From the NCBI GenBank assembly GCA_963854735.1, contig OY978098.1, positions 2,926,001 to 2,990,000 on the forward strand: DNA of 64,000 bases, given 5' to 3'. The position numbers were made by a program, and so were the translations under genes. Position 1 is the first letter of the stretch. Every line of letters starts with the position of its first letter. The notes under the pieces are model-generated. The model saw only the letters and a program-made list of their open reading frames with translations, searched no databases and had not been told where the DNA came from. This stretch comes from Marvania coccoides. Taxonomy: Eukaryota > Chlorophyta > Trebouxiophyceae > Chlorellales > Chlorellaceae. Below are positions 33,185 to 44,460 of this stretch, piece by piece.

Positions 33185-36100
33185 CTACTGCTGCAGTGCC
33201 AAAGTTGCGGGACTGCCCTCGATTGTCAAAGTGGTAGGCCTGCCTTCGAGCAGCATCACCAGCGTGGCCTGCTGCTTGGGCTTCAGCGCTGCGACGTAGG
33301 TGTTGAACGTCTCCGCCGGCAGCGCCCCCTGCATCTGCTTCAGCAGCTGCACCATGCCCGCCGCGGGCTCCTCCTCCACTAGCTTGTTGCCCCCCGCCGC
33401 CAGGACCCTCACCAGGACCTCCACCAGCTTGGGCAGGTGGCAGTTGGCCTCGCCCAGGATGCGGGGATCGGACGCCTGCAGGAAGCGCAGCAACTGCGCG
33501 TGCACAGCCTTGGCCTCCGCCTCGTCGTCCTCGATGGGCAGGTTTTGCACGTACATCGCCCCTGCCCCAGGGTCGACCGCCCCAGGCACGTACTCCAGCA
33601 CCTTGCCCAGCGCGCTCACTGCGTTCTCAGTGGCAGACAGATTGGAATCGCTGCGCGCGTCGGGAGCCTGGATGATGGCCAGGATGGCCTGCACCGCAGC
33701 CGCAGCGTGCATGCCGAACCCTTCTGTCCTGTGCTGCGCCGCCTGCCCCAGGCCATAGACGCAGCACTGCCGGATGGCGGGGTCACGGTCGCCGGCGCCA
33801 GACAGCAGCAGCGGCATCACCTGCCCCATATATTTGGCAGCCCCCTGCCCAGAGTACTGAATGACGTCGTCCATCAGGCACAGCGCCACCCGCCGCTCCT
33901 CCACAAACCGGCCCTTCTCCAGCAGCCGCCCCATCGCCGGCATCAGCCCCTCCACCAGCGGCATCACGGCGTCGCCGTACACCCGCAAACACGTGGTGCA
34001 CACGGTGCCCAGCGCGTCCAGCAGCTCCCCCTCCGCCTCGTGCTCTTCTTCCAGCGCCTCCTGCTCCTCGGCGTCAAAATCTTCGCCCGCGCTCCGCTCC
34101 ATCCGCGCCTTGCGCCGCTCGTCGTAGTCCCCTAGCACGGTGGGGAACGAGTTGGTGAACGCCGCGGCCAGCTGGTCCACCGGCAGGATGGCTGGCGACC
34201 CTGCAACGTCCAGCACCTCCTCTGCCGACTGCAAAAACACCGCCACGACCTCTGGGTCGGCCTCCTTGGCGATGGCCTCCACCAGGGGGTGCCACATGAA
34301 GTGGGCCATGCCGCGGCAAAACGCCTCGTCGGGGCCCAGCCGCTTGCGCGCAGCGTCCATCGCGGAGCGCAGCAGCTCGGGCAGCGCCTGCGCAGCCGCC
34401 ATGCGCACCTCCTCGTTGAAATAGAAGCTGAGGAGCGGCACCATGATCTGAGTGACCTCCTCGGCGTAGGGAAAAAACCCTTCCTTGAGCTCGTACGCGT
34501 AGCAGCACAGCATGGTGCACGCGCTGGCCTTCTCCTCCAGCACGCTCGTGTGCAGGCTCACCCGCTTGCCCCCCAGCACAAAGGTCTCCATGTCGCCGTC
34601 CTCCTCACCGCCGTCCTCCTCATCGTCGTCGCTGGCCCCCACCTCGCGCACCACCACGTCGGGCTGCAGCCTGGCCGCCTCCAGCACGGGCGGCATGACG
34701 ATGGGCAGGTAGGGAATGAAGTCGGGACCCAGGGTGGTGCAGATGCGTGCGCCAGCCTGCAGCATGTAGGACGCAAACGGATCGTCTGGGTCCAGCCCAG
34801 CCGCGTGCACCGCCTGCATGTACTGCATCACCGCCCCAGCGTCCACCCCAAACCGCTCCTTGCCCACCGCCATGCCCACCAGCGAGATGCACTCCAGGGC
34901 CTTGGCGCGCATGAGGCGGTGGGTGGCGTCGCGCGCGTGCTCCAGTACGTGGCGCAGCAGCGGCATGCAGGTGTCGTAGTACTTGACAAAGTAGTCTTGG
35001 GCGCAGTCGGCCACCGACGCCAGCGACGTCAGGGCGCCCTCCTGCACGTTGCGTCGCCCCTGCTGCAGCAGCGACAGCAGCTTGCTGATGAGGGTGTCCA
35101 GGTAGGGTGCCAGCACGTCCTGGTCGCAGTTCTCAGCAAAGTTGACCGTGGCGGCGCAGGCGTGGCTCTGCACGCGGGGGTTGCCAAAGTCGTCCATCAG
35201 CCCCATCAGCACCGGCATCACGGTGGCGTGGTGCGCCTCCTGCAGCTCGGGCCCCAGGTCGTTGCACAGCTGCCCCAGCGCCTGGCACGCCGCCCAGCGC
35301 ACCTTGGGGTGGGCGTCCCCGGCGCCCTGCACGCACATCCCCACCAGCTGGTCCAGCACCTCCTTCTGGCCCATCACCTTGGCGCACCCCTCGGCGATCT
35401 GCGCCAGGCACATCAGCGCCGCCTGCCGCTTGCGCCAGTCAGCATCGGCCAGCAGCACGCTCAGCACGGCGCCAGCCACGGGGACGATGGTCTTGCCGCC
35501 CAGCGCCAGCGCCACGCGGTCCAGGCACTCTTGTCCAAACTCAAACAGCTCCCCCTCGCCTTCGTTTTCGAGGCGCTCGTCCTCTGCCGTGTGCCATTCC
35601 GGGTCGTCCTCAATGTCCAGCAAAAAGGTCAGGCAGCACGAAAACAGACGCTGCACAAAGTTGGGCAGCTTGCGCATCATGCCAGGCGCCTTCTCGCGCG
35701 CCTCGCACAGCGTGACCAGGAACTCAGCAGCCAGGCGGCGGGTGCCCTCGTCCAGGGCAGCGGTCTCGGCAATCTGCAGCATGGCGTCCACCACGGCGGC
35801 CAACTGCCGGCGCAAGAAGCGCGGGTGTTGCTCCGCGATCTCGATGAGCCGCTCCACCGCGTCCTGCGCCGCCACTTCGTCCCCGGTGTTGAGCGCAGCG
35901 CCCACCACGCCCAGCAGCAGCGGCACCATGGACTGGAACTGGTCGCGATCGGCGGGGTTCTCCAACCCCTGGATGAAGGCAGCAGCGGCCTTGAACGCCG
36001 CCAGTTTGACGTCCATGCTGTCGTGAACCAGCCCGGCAGACAGCGCGCCGTGCAGCGTGCCCAGGAACTGTGTCAGCACCTCCATCACGTACCGCGCTAG

Positions 36101-36662
36101 CTGCTCGAAGATGAGCAGAGAAGACTCCATGAGGCGGGCGTCCCCCGACTGCACGCACTGCAGCATGAAGGGCAGCAGCTCAGGCCAGCCGTTGTCCTCG
36201 ATGACGCCGGCGCCAAGCTCGGCAATGCAGTCGCACACCTTGTGCACGGTGCCACGCACGGTCTCGTCTTTCAGGCAGTTGAGCAGCTCGGCCTTGACCG
36301 CCTGCTTGGCTGCGGTGCTCATCTTGGGCCACACCGACTCCTCGTCACGAGTGAGCACCTGTGAGCGAACAGTGATGCGGTGAACGGCCGGTAATACAAT
36401 GAGCCAGTGCACCCCGAAAGTTATACCAACCACACTGCCTCACCTTGCGCAGAAGGACGGCGCAGAGGGCCCTGGACTGCTCGTTGGGGCTCGACCGGAG
36501 GCTGCGAATGAGCTGGGAGGCGCAGGCATCCTCGTGCTTTTTCAGCTCTGCAAACGCCTTCTCGGCGAGCGCACGCTGCTCATTTTGGGCCGACATCAGC
36601 ATCTGCAGCAGCGCTTCGAAGGCGTTGCCGTCCCCATTAATCAAAGAAGTGATGTCCGCCAT
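33185..36662 (-). CDS. IPO5: importin-5 / karyopherin beta-3 (Kap121-like)
   Basis: Importin-5 carries ribosomal proteins, histones and other cargo into the nucleus with RanGTP. Exons 36662-36444 and 36358-33185 join in phase 0 into 1,130 residues, close to human and plant importin-5. The N-terminus reads MADITSLINGDGNAFEALLQ with MSAQNEQRALAEKAFAELKK, the first HEAT repeat. Further HEAT units follow throughout (VLSVLLADADWRKRQAALMC, DAHPKVRWAACQALGQLCND, NPRVQSHACAATVNFAENCD, FYFNEEVRMAAAQALPELL). The acidic insert DDDEEDGGEEDGDMETF sits where family members have theirs. Start at 36662 is chosen over an in-frame ATG at 36686 because the family begins there. Confidence 0.96.
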
Positions 36663-37093
36663 TTCTGGGGCGCAAACCAAGGCCACCAGGAGTGATTGTG
36701 CAGAATATTATGTGTAAATAGTAGTCAAATGGTTAATGATGCGGCACGCAGCCCGGCCGTCAACTTGATTAATTATTTTAAATTTTAAATCAAAGCGAAA
36801 GCTGCTCAAACTCTAAATTGGCGCACAGCGGGGTTGGCCGTGCACGTCTCAACAGCTTCTACTTTTAAAATGCCTGCGGTTTGGTGCGCTAAACCACCAG
36901 GCCAGCGCAGCTCGTTGTTCATTTCTTTTTCAAATGATGGCGGCATAACTTGAATTTTGCGTCATCTTCAGCGCCATTGCTTTACAAATTCATATTGTAA
37001 TCTACACAAACTATCGGCTGGCGCTGCCGCAGCAACTTCTCTGGGGGAAAGACACAACAACAATAAATCAGTTTTCAAACTTTACAAGTTTCT
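36663..37093. other. intergenic region, no gene seen
   Basis: AT-rich 431 bases between the importin start codon and the stop of the first GH9 gene. It holds the importin promoter and the GH9 3' UTR. Confidence 0.4.
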
Positions 37094-39366
37094 CTAGAGG
37101 AAGGCCACCAAGCCAGCCAGCGCGCTGGTGAACCCAGCGTTATAGCTGCGTTAACCAGACAAACAGTACCGGCCATGTTGAGCAGAAGGGTTGCAGAAGA
37201 AAAAAACATTCATTCAACCAGTGGCGGTTGTCTTTGACACAAGTTATTGATATTCAGCTCACCTCACGGACACCTCGTTCGACACGTAGTCAGTGCGGCT
37301 GTCCCGGTAGGTGTTGTCTCCGGGTCCCTCTGGCCCCCCCACCATCGCTCCATGCAGCACCTGGGGGTTGGGGTCGTCGCTCTTGTAGGTGCTCCAGTCG
37401 CAGCGACCAGGGCGATCGGGGCACGAGGCGCCTGCGTGGTGGCAGTGCTGCGGATAGTTCTTGCCAAAGCCCACGACGAAGCTGCGCCCGCTGCTTCCCA
37501 GCGCGTAGTCGATCTGTGAGCGAGCAAACGCAATGGCTTCGGTGCGGGTGGAAGCGGTCTTGGTGTGCTTGGCGTGCGCCAGCGCCAGGAAGGAGGCCGT
37601 GGTGGATAGATGCAGGTTGCCCCAGCTGGACCACTTGGGCCGAGACATGCCCTTTGGCGTCTTCATAATCTCAAGGTAGCCTGGGGGGGGGGGGGGGGGG
37701 GGACAAAATTAAAGAAGAAGAAAAGAAAAAAAATGACTAAGCAAGCCGAGTGCCATACCATTGGACTGGGTCCAGGCCGTGAGGAACTCGTCCACCACGA
37801 AGGTTTTGATGTCGCTGCTGTTGGGCACCGCCACGCCGTCCTCCACCAGGTTGGCCAAAGCCACGGCCACGGCAGCGCCGCTATTGTCCCAGTCCGCGGT
37901 CACGTCCCAGTCCTGCCTCTTCCAAAAGGCAACAGAGTCCTCGAGGTAGTCACGGTTGCCAGTGGCGCGGTACAGCCAGTAAGCTCCCCATGCCATGTCG
38001 TCAGCCCAATCGGAAGAGGGGTAGATCGAGGCGGTGGCACTCTTGTAGTACCTGGAGTACTTGCCTTCGTTTTCCTTGCCCAGCGCGTACACGTCCCGGG
38101 CGTGGTCCAGCAGATCTGCAGCGTAAGCGGGGTTGCCAGCGATGTCACGCCACACAATGGAAGAGGAGGCCAGCGCCGCTGCGACCTTGCCCATCAAGTC
38201 GGAGGCGCCCATGGAGGCGTTGTAAACGTAAGCAGGGCGAGCAGTCTTCTGCTGGTCAGCCCGTCCCCAAAAGGAGTGGTCGGTGTCTGGTAGTGGAATG
38301 AGGAGAAGGAGAGCAATAAAAAAAAAGTTGGCATGCTGACGTGCTGCACATAAATTGCATATGAACAGAATTCTCTCACCAGGGTGGCCGATTTGCCCAA
38401 TATACTTGCTGGGCGCAATGTGGCAGCGTTTCAGGTAGTCGGCGGCAACATAGAGGTTGTTCAGCGCGTGCTGCGTCTGGCCAGCCTCTTGGTATCCCTG
38501 CCTAAACTCCAGGAGGCCCCAAGCCAGGTATGTCGCAGCGCTGGCCATAGGGTAGTTGAGCTGCAGGCTTGTATTTGTATTTTAGGTGCACAGCAACACG
38601 AAAGCTGGTGAATAACAAATTGAAAAAGCAGATAATTTGGAGAACGAGCCCACCTTTAAATAGTCGCCAGCGTCGTACCAGCCTCCAGGGACTACGTCAG
38701 GGGTGTGCGCAGATTTGCGCCAGGGGATGCGATAGCCGCTGTTGGGCAGCGCACCGCTGCGCTGCGCTTCGTAAAACAGCCAGCTCAGACCGAGGACGTC
38801 GGCATAATTTGCCTTGGTGAACGTCCCATCCGCTGAAATGGGGGACAGTGGGGCGCTGGGGGTGCTGGGGGCTGGTGCAGGGCTTGGAGAGGGAGGGGGG
38901 GAGGGGGACACGGTGCTCACGCCAGAGGAGCCGCGGACAACGACTCCAGACACCCGATTGGTGTTCGCCTTTTGTATCCATCCAGAAGCACGCTTCAGCC
39001 AGCAGCTCTTGGTGTTGGGGGCATAGGTCCAGCGGTTGCATTTGGCCTCTGCGGAGCAAGCGGCGCAGCAGGCAGCGGTGGAGGCGATTTTGTTCATCTT
39101 AGTGATATCAGCTCCCCAGAAATCAGTTTTGTCTGTCGAGGTGCACTGGGTCGAGGTTTGGAGCATGCTCCTGTCGGCCTGGACCAAACAAAAATTTGAA
39201 GATGGAGAGCTGAAGATGCGGGCAAATTGAATTGAAAACCATTCAAGCTCGTTCTTATTGGGGTTAAGGATTCGCTCACCAGGGCGTTGGCCGCGGTCAG
39301 AGCCAGGAGCACGGCCCACAACCACCGAGCAGCGCCGCTGCCTCGGCAAGGTCCTGGGGCTGCCAT
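37094..39366 (-). CDS. secreted GH9 endo-beta-1,4-glucanase with N-terminal PAN/apple-like domain
   Basis: Six exons (39366-39280, 39178-38654, 38560-38380, 38286-37759, 37680-37263, 37145-37094) splice into 596 residues. A signal peptide (AARWLWAVLLALTAANA) leads to a cysteine-rich PAN/apple-like domain (residues about 41-92; ACCAACSAEAKCNRWTYAP, CWLKRASGW). A proline/serine linker (SPSPPPSPSPAPAPSTP) precedes the GH9 catalytic domain. The base aspartates are in DAGD (198-201), the substrate histidine is in CHHAGASCPDRP, and the acid is E576 in VSNEVSVSYNAG. GH9 enzymes cut beta-1,4-glucan inside the chain. The last exon codes only the final 17 residues. The intron before exon 5 has a run of 20 C just before its AG. 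First of three neighbouring GH9 genes; head-to-head with the second. Confidence 0.93.
37683..37702. repeat. homopolymer of 20 G (20 C on the coding strand)
   Basis: Twenty consecutive G on the plus strand, immediately upstream (in gene sense) of the AG that opens exon 5 of the first GH9 gene, where it serves as the pyrimidine tract. Its length is likely to vary and to be hard to sequence. Confidence 0.9.
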
Positions 39367-40137
39367 TGCTCGACAGACAGGGAATTCGAGTTTTTGATTG
39401 ACGAAAAGTATATTGAATGTGAATGGTGAACGTCATGACTGACAGCGAAACGCAGCCAATCGAGACGAGGAGACCCCAAGGCCTCGAGCTGTCTTGCGCT
39501 GTCATGCTTTGCGGTTTGAATGGTTTGGCCGGCCGGCCATTTTGACCCCCTAGTGACAGATCCTCCCCTCCCGATGGCGTTTAATTCTAATTATTCGCAT
39601 TTATTGAGCTATGCACCGACAACTGGGTGAAACAGCTCCGGAAGTTCTTTCTGGATAATATTTCGCACAACATCCTCATCTCGACCATGAATTCTTGTGC
39701 TACCGCGATGTACGTGTGACAATGTGTGTGTGTGTGTGGAGACAGTAGTAGTTTTCTGCGACTTTCAACCGTACTGGAACTGTTCCATCCAAAAGAAGGG
39801 TCGTACACTGAACATTTAATTGGACATTGCGTCGCAGAACAGAAAAGAACATGGCGCATTCAGAACAACTGACAACCGAGATATTCGGTTACAGCCGCAA
39901 TTTATCAAATAAACAGGGGCTGCAAGTATGTTGGGCAACCATAGGGGAAAGACTGACAGGAGTTGAGAAGAAGCTCATCATTGTTTTAACAACCAGGTGC
40001 CCAACTAATTCATATCCATAATTCTATTTATTAATTTTAAGCGGCGCAAGCCCGCTGATTGGTGCTGATTTGTTACGATTCGGATTCGCTCAAAAAAAAC
40101 TCCTGCGAAAATTACAACATCTGGAAATAAAGCCACA
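39367..40137. promoter_or_regulatory. divergent region between two GH9 genes
   Basis: Seven hundred seventy bases separate the start codons of the minus-strand and plus-strand GH9 genes, so shared control of the pair is possible. It contains a GTGTGTGTGT stretch near 39723-39737 and otherwise AT-rich unique sequence. No gene is supported. Confidence 0.45.
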
Positions 40138-42714
40138 ATGGGGAGCTCTCTGCACCTCTGTGGCTCGCTGACCGTGCTTTTCTTGAGTATATGCCACGTT
40201 GGAGCGCAGCTGGTGAGCAAATGGCCCGACTGTATCATTCGATCTGACATTGACATCTTGGTGCCCCTGCCAGATCTCTGTTGACAAGCTGCAAACTCAT
40301 GCCTTTTTCTTTGCGCCTTTATAGACTCCGGAGCAGGTCCAGATCAAGGCCCAGGCGCTCTTTCAGGCGCGCCAGCTGGTGTCCGGAAAAACGGTAAGAA
40401 CAGCTGGCGTCGCCGTTGCATTACCCCACAGCTCTGCTGCTCAACAACGGCAGGGGGCGCAGTCACATTACGTTTCACATGATGATGCAGGAACCTTTGG
40501 CAGAGAGAGAGGACCCCGTTATTCTCTACACCGCCGCCCGCCTGGAAGCTCACCTGAACAAGCGTGCCGCCGTCTTGCGCTGGGATGGCGTCCCTCCTCC
40601 TGAGGACGTTGCCGCCGAGTCTTCAACCCAGCCGAATGCTATCCCTGACGATTCCTCTTTGGTGTCGTTCGGAACGCCCCGCCGCAGCCTCCTTGCCCTC
40701 TTCAGGCCGTACATGTGCCGCCTGAGGTATGATAAAAATTTCATTGGTGGCAACATTCCCGAAAACCACAACACGGAAATCACCACCTGGCAGGACTGCT
40801 GCGAGGCCTGCTTCCAGCGGTCTGACTGCTTTGCATGGACGCTAAATAACGGCACTGTGGAGAAGAACCGTGGGTGCTGGCTGAAGGGCGAAGGCTACAC
40901 CACCAGCATCAAACCGGGCTACATTTCTGGCACCTTGACCACCGCTGAGCGAGGGTGAGGAGGCGGAATTCGTTCAAAGCGGTCATTTTTCAGGCTTAAC
41001 AACAAACTATTTATTCACTTTAATTTTTTATGATTTTACCCGTTGCTTCTCCCCTTTCAGGGATGAACCCGATTCTGGCTTTCCCTCCCCTCCTCCTGAG
41101 GAGCCGGTTCCTGGGGATTCGAGCCCTCCTCCTCCTTCTCCTCCTCCTTCGCAGCAAGAGCCCGAACTGAGCTCTCCTCCCCCACCAGTTCACCCAAAGC
41201 CTGATCCCGAGCCTGAACAGCCGCCTGTTGACGTTCCCAAGAGCAAAGCAAAGTACGCTGAGGTTCTTGGCTTGAGCTGGAAGTTCTTTGAGGCGCAGCG
41301 CAGCGGCAAAACTCCCGCCTGGAACCGCATCAAGTACCGCGGCGACTCCCACCTCAAGGACGCAGTCGTGGGCGGCTGGTATGATGCTGGTGAGCAAATA
41401 CTCAATTAAATAGATTAGGTATTTGATTGCGTCCCTATTATTTGCACGGTTTAAATTTTCTTCACCCAATTATTTTATTGTTTTTTTCAAACCATCTCTC
41501 CAGGTGACTATCTGAAGCTGAACTTCCCATTGGCGCCCAGCGTTGGCATCGTTGCTTGGGGTATCCTGGAGTTTGAGGAGGGCTACAAGGCCAGCGGCGA
41601 GCTGCAGAATGCCCTCAACAACCTGCGCTTCCCCGCAGAGTACCTGATGAATTGCATGGACTGGAAGAGCGGCAAGTACATCGGGCAGATCGGCGACCCC
41701 GACACCGACCACTCCTTTTGGGGCCGCCCCGAGGAGCAGGGCGGCCAGCGCCAAGTCTTCCTGTACGACAAGTCCATGGCCGCCGCTGATCTGTATGGCG
41801 CGGTGGCCGGCGCGCTGGCCACCTCTGCCATGGTGTTCCGCAAGCACGGCGATCCTGAGGTTGCCGCAGAAATGATCAAGGTCGCGGAGGAGCTGTACGC
41901 TTGGGGCGCTGCCAAGGACGGCAAGTACTCAAACTACTACAAGTCCGCCACCCACTCCATCTATCCTTCCACCGACTCTCAAGACAGCATGGCATGGGCT
42001 GCTGGGTGGCTGTACCGCTGCACCAAGGACACTGCCTACCTGAGCAAGGCCCTGAAGCACTTTACCAGCGGCACCGTCGACATCTACCCTGGGTGGGACT
42101 CTGTGTGGGTCAACCACGCCATCCACATGGTGGCCCTGGACGACTCGGGCGTGGAGGTGCCCGGCATCGCCACCTACCGCAACTTTGTGGACAAGGAGTT
42201 TTTGCGGGCGTGGCTACAGGCCGATGGCTACAAGGACGTCATCAGCACACCCGGCGGCATGCACTACCCCGCCTGGAACGAGTGGGCCAACCTTGCGTTC
42301 TCCACCTCTGCCAGTGCGATGGCGCTGATCCACGCCAAGTACACCAAGGACAGCGGGGCGCGCGCCAAGGACATCGCGTTCGCCAAGCAGCAGCTGGACT
42401 ACGCCATGGGCAGCGGCATCAGGAGCTACGTGTGCGGCTACGGCAAGAACCCGCCCACGCAGCCGCACCATGCCTCGTCTTCCTGCCCCGACAAGCCTGC
42501 AACGTGCGACTGGCCTCAGTTTGACTCGAAAAAGCCCAACCCGCAGATCTTGTACGGGGCGCTGGTGGCTGGCCCTGGAGGCGTCCGCATGAATAAGAAA
42601 AATCCTGATGACACCTACAATGACAAGCGCAACGACTATGTGACCAACGAGGTCGCAAATGACTACAATGCCGGCTTTACCACCGCCCTGGCTGGAATCG
42701 TTGAGCTGCTCTGA
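40138..42714 (+). CDS. secreted GH9 endoglucanase with PAN/apple-like domain (second copy)
   Basis: Five exons (40138-40212, 40325-40393, 40491-40954, 41061-41389, 41504-42714) splice into 715 residues. The start MGSSLHLCGSLTVLFLSICH is a signal peptide. A helical segment (EPLAEREDPVILYTAARLEA, HLNKRAAVLRWDG) is shared with the third GH9 gene. A PAN/apple-like domain begins at C124 (TTWQDCCEACFQRSDCFAWT, GCWLKGEG). The linker is proline-rich (SSPPPPSPPPSQQEP). The GH9 domain has DAGD at 311-314, SFWGRPEEQGG, HHASSSCPDKPATCDW and the acid E695 in TNEVANDYNAG. All catalytic motifs are intact. The protein is longer than the other two because it carries both the helical segment and the PAN domain. 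Confidence 0.92.
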
Positions 42715-43163
42715 CGACACTGAAACTATTTCGACGGACACTGCACACAAACCCTTAAAAACCCCGTATAATAATTGTATATTTTTTTCTCTCTTCTGAC
42801 TATTGACTCGCAACTTGCATGCATGCATACACCCCCATACACCCATCACCCCCCCGCGTTCGTTTCTTAAGATTGGAAAAAACCAATCTATTGCTGTTAT
42901 TTTCTCACATTCACCTCTCAAGCCTAGTTTTCCAATTCATAAATATGTTTCTTTCCTTTTTGATTTCTATTTTAAAAACATCAACATATATATGATGCAT
43001 TCATTTTTTTATTTAAATAAATTTATTCTGTAATCGACCCTGCATTTGTGCATATATTGACAGCATATATTGACAGCAAAAGACGTTGGTATTTTGTATC
43101 AGGAAAAAATGCACGCACATGGGGCATAGGAAAAAACATGGGTCGAGGGATGCGACCTTTGGT
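42715..43163. other. intergenic region after second GH9 gene
   Basis: AT-rich sequence of about 450 bases with no supported gene. A 12-base direct repeat, CATATATTGACAG, occurs twice at 43051-43077. It leads into the tandem repeat. Confidence 0.45.
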
Positions 43164-43819
43164 CAAGGTTTTACGGTTTCAAGGCTTTTTTACAGATGGT
43201 TTGACGTCTACTACCGAAGTTACCCCTATAGAGAACCGCAAGTCGACGTGCCACAAACCCCGCCACAGTGAGGCAGAGCCCCGCTTCCATCCATCGTCGG
43301 ATCAACCTCAGTTATGGGCTCTGGCCCCTGCCCCCGAGTCCCCGACGGCTCGACCGACACAGAAATCAGGCGCAGAGCAAAATATATGTGCAAAACAGGC
43401 ACGGTCAGCAGTTGATGATTTCATGCTTACAAAACTGACATAATGACATGTACAGCTACCTAATCAGCAAGGTTGCCGCCTGCTGTGTGCATATGGGTTT
43501 AATGGGTTTAATGGGTTTACATCTGGTTGTTACGTCTCCTACAGAAGGTGCTCTTATAGAGACCTGCAAGGCGACGTGCCACAAACCCCGCCACAGTGAG
43601 GCAGAGCCCCGCTTCCATCCATCGTCGGATCAACCTCAGTTATGGGCTCTGGCCCCTGCCCCCGAGTCCCCGACGGCTCGACCGACACAGAAATCAGGCG
43701 CAGAGCAAAATATATGTGCAAAACAGGCACGGTCAGCAGTTGATGATTTCATGCTTACAAAACTGACATAATGACATGTACAGCTACCTAATCAGCAAGG
43801 TTGCCGCCTGCTGTGTGCA
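43164..43819 (+). repeat. tandem 328-bp repeat, two units
   Basis: Two head-to-tail units, 43164-43491 and 43492-43819. Their right 248 bases (43244-43491 and 43572-43819) are identical as far as I can read. The left 80 bases are only about 70-75 percent alike and differ in their G/T-rich tandem part (GGGTTTAAT array in the second unit). A third, shorter relative lies in an intron at 9257-9350. Both units can be read as a short open frame ending LTKLT, but composition and the lack of a start context argue against a gene. No terminal inverted repeat or transposase is visible, so the element type is unknown. Confidence 0.85.
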
Positions 43820-44460
43820 AAGGAAGAATGTTATACAAGGTCAGGGGCGGGCCACACCATGGGTGGTGCCGTTTGGAGGGCAAGTTTGATTTTGAAGCTT
43901 GCAAAAATCTCAGCAAACTCGTGTGTATTGCTGAATATTAGAACCACGCAGCCTGTTGAATGCCAGCTGGCTGCAGCTGTAGCGCCGCAGCCCCCCCCCT
44001 GAATGCCAATCGCCGATATCAAACCACCAAGCCGCCCGCTGCTAGTATGTCGGCAGGCTCCAGCGCCAGCCGCACTGCCGCTCCAGGCGTCATTAACGTC
44101 CACGCGTCCCAATGTTAGTTGCCAATACGTAAAATTTGAAAAATAAAGAAAATAGTGTGGTCGATCTTCGGCAAGGGGCGTCCCTTTCGTCCGAGAGTTT
44201 ATTTAATTTAAATATACATATTCGAGTGCACGTGGGTGTTCAACATTTATTTTGCCACCCCGTCGTATCGTAGAAAGAGTCCACTTTTTTCATCATACCC
44301 CTGACGCTGGGGGTCGCGTGCTTTTTATATTTTGTGCGCAGCTTGATTTCGGTATACTATCAATCTACCAGGCGCGTCAACCCCTATTGTAAACCAGACC
44401 CCGCAGGCGCGAGGTTGCAGCTCAGCTTTCAAGAAAAGATCACTTCAAAGGAGGGGGAAG
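43820..44460. other. upstream region of third GH9 gene
   Basis: About 640 bases between the tandem repeat and the next start codon. No gene or repeat was recognised. The promoter of the third GH9 gene should lie here. Confidence 0.4.

Noticed and set aside
34289..36100. 603-codon open frame on the plus strand
   Set aside because: It is antisense to the importin-5 exon. GC-rich codon bias leaves the opposite strand open; its translation is His/Gln/Arg-rich without any domain.
43048..43771. two short frames ending in the same 60 residues
   Set aside because: They come from the identical halves of the tandem repeat; no start conservation or codon bias supports a gene.
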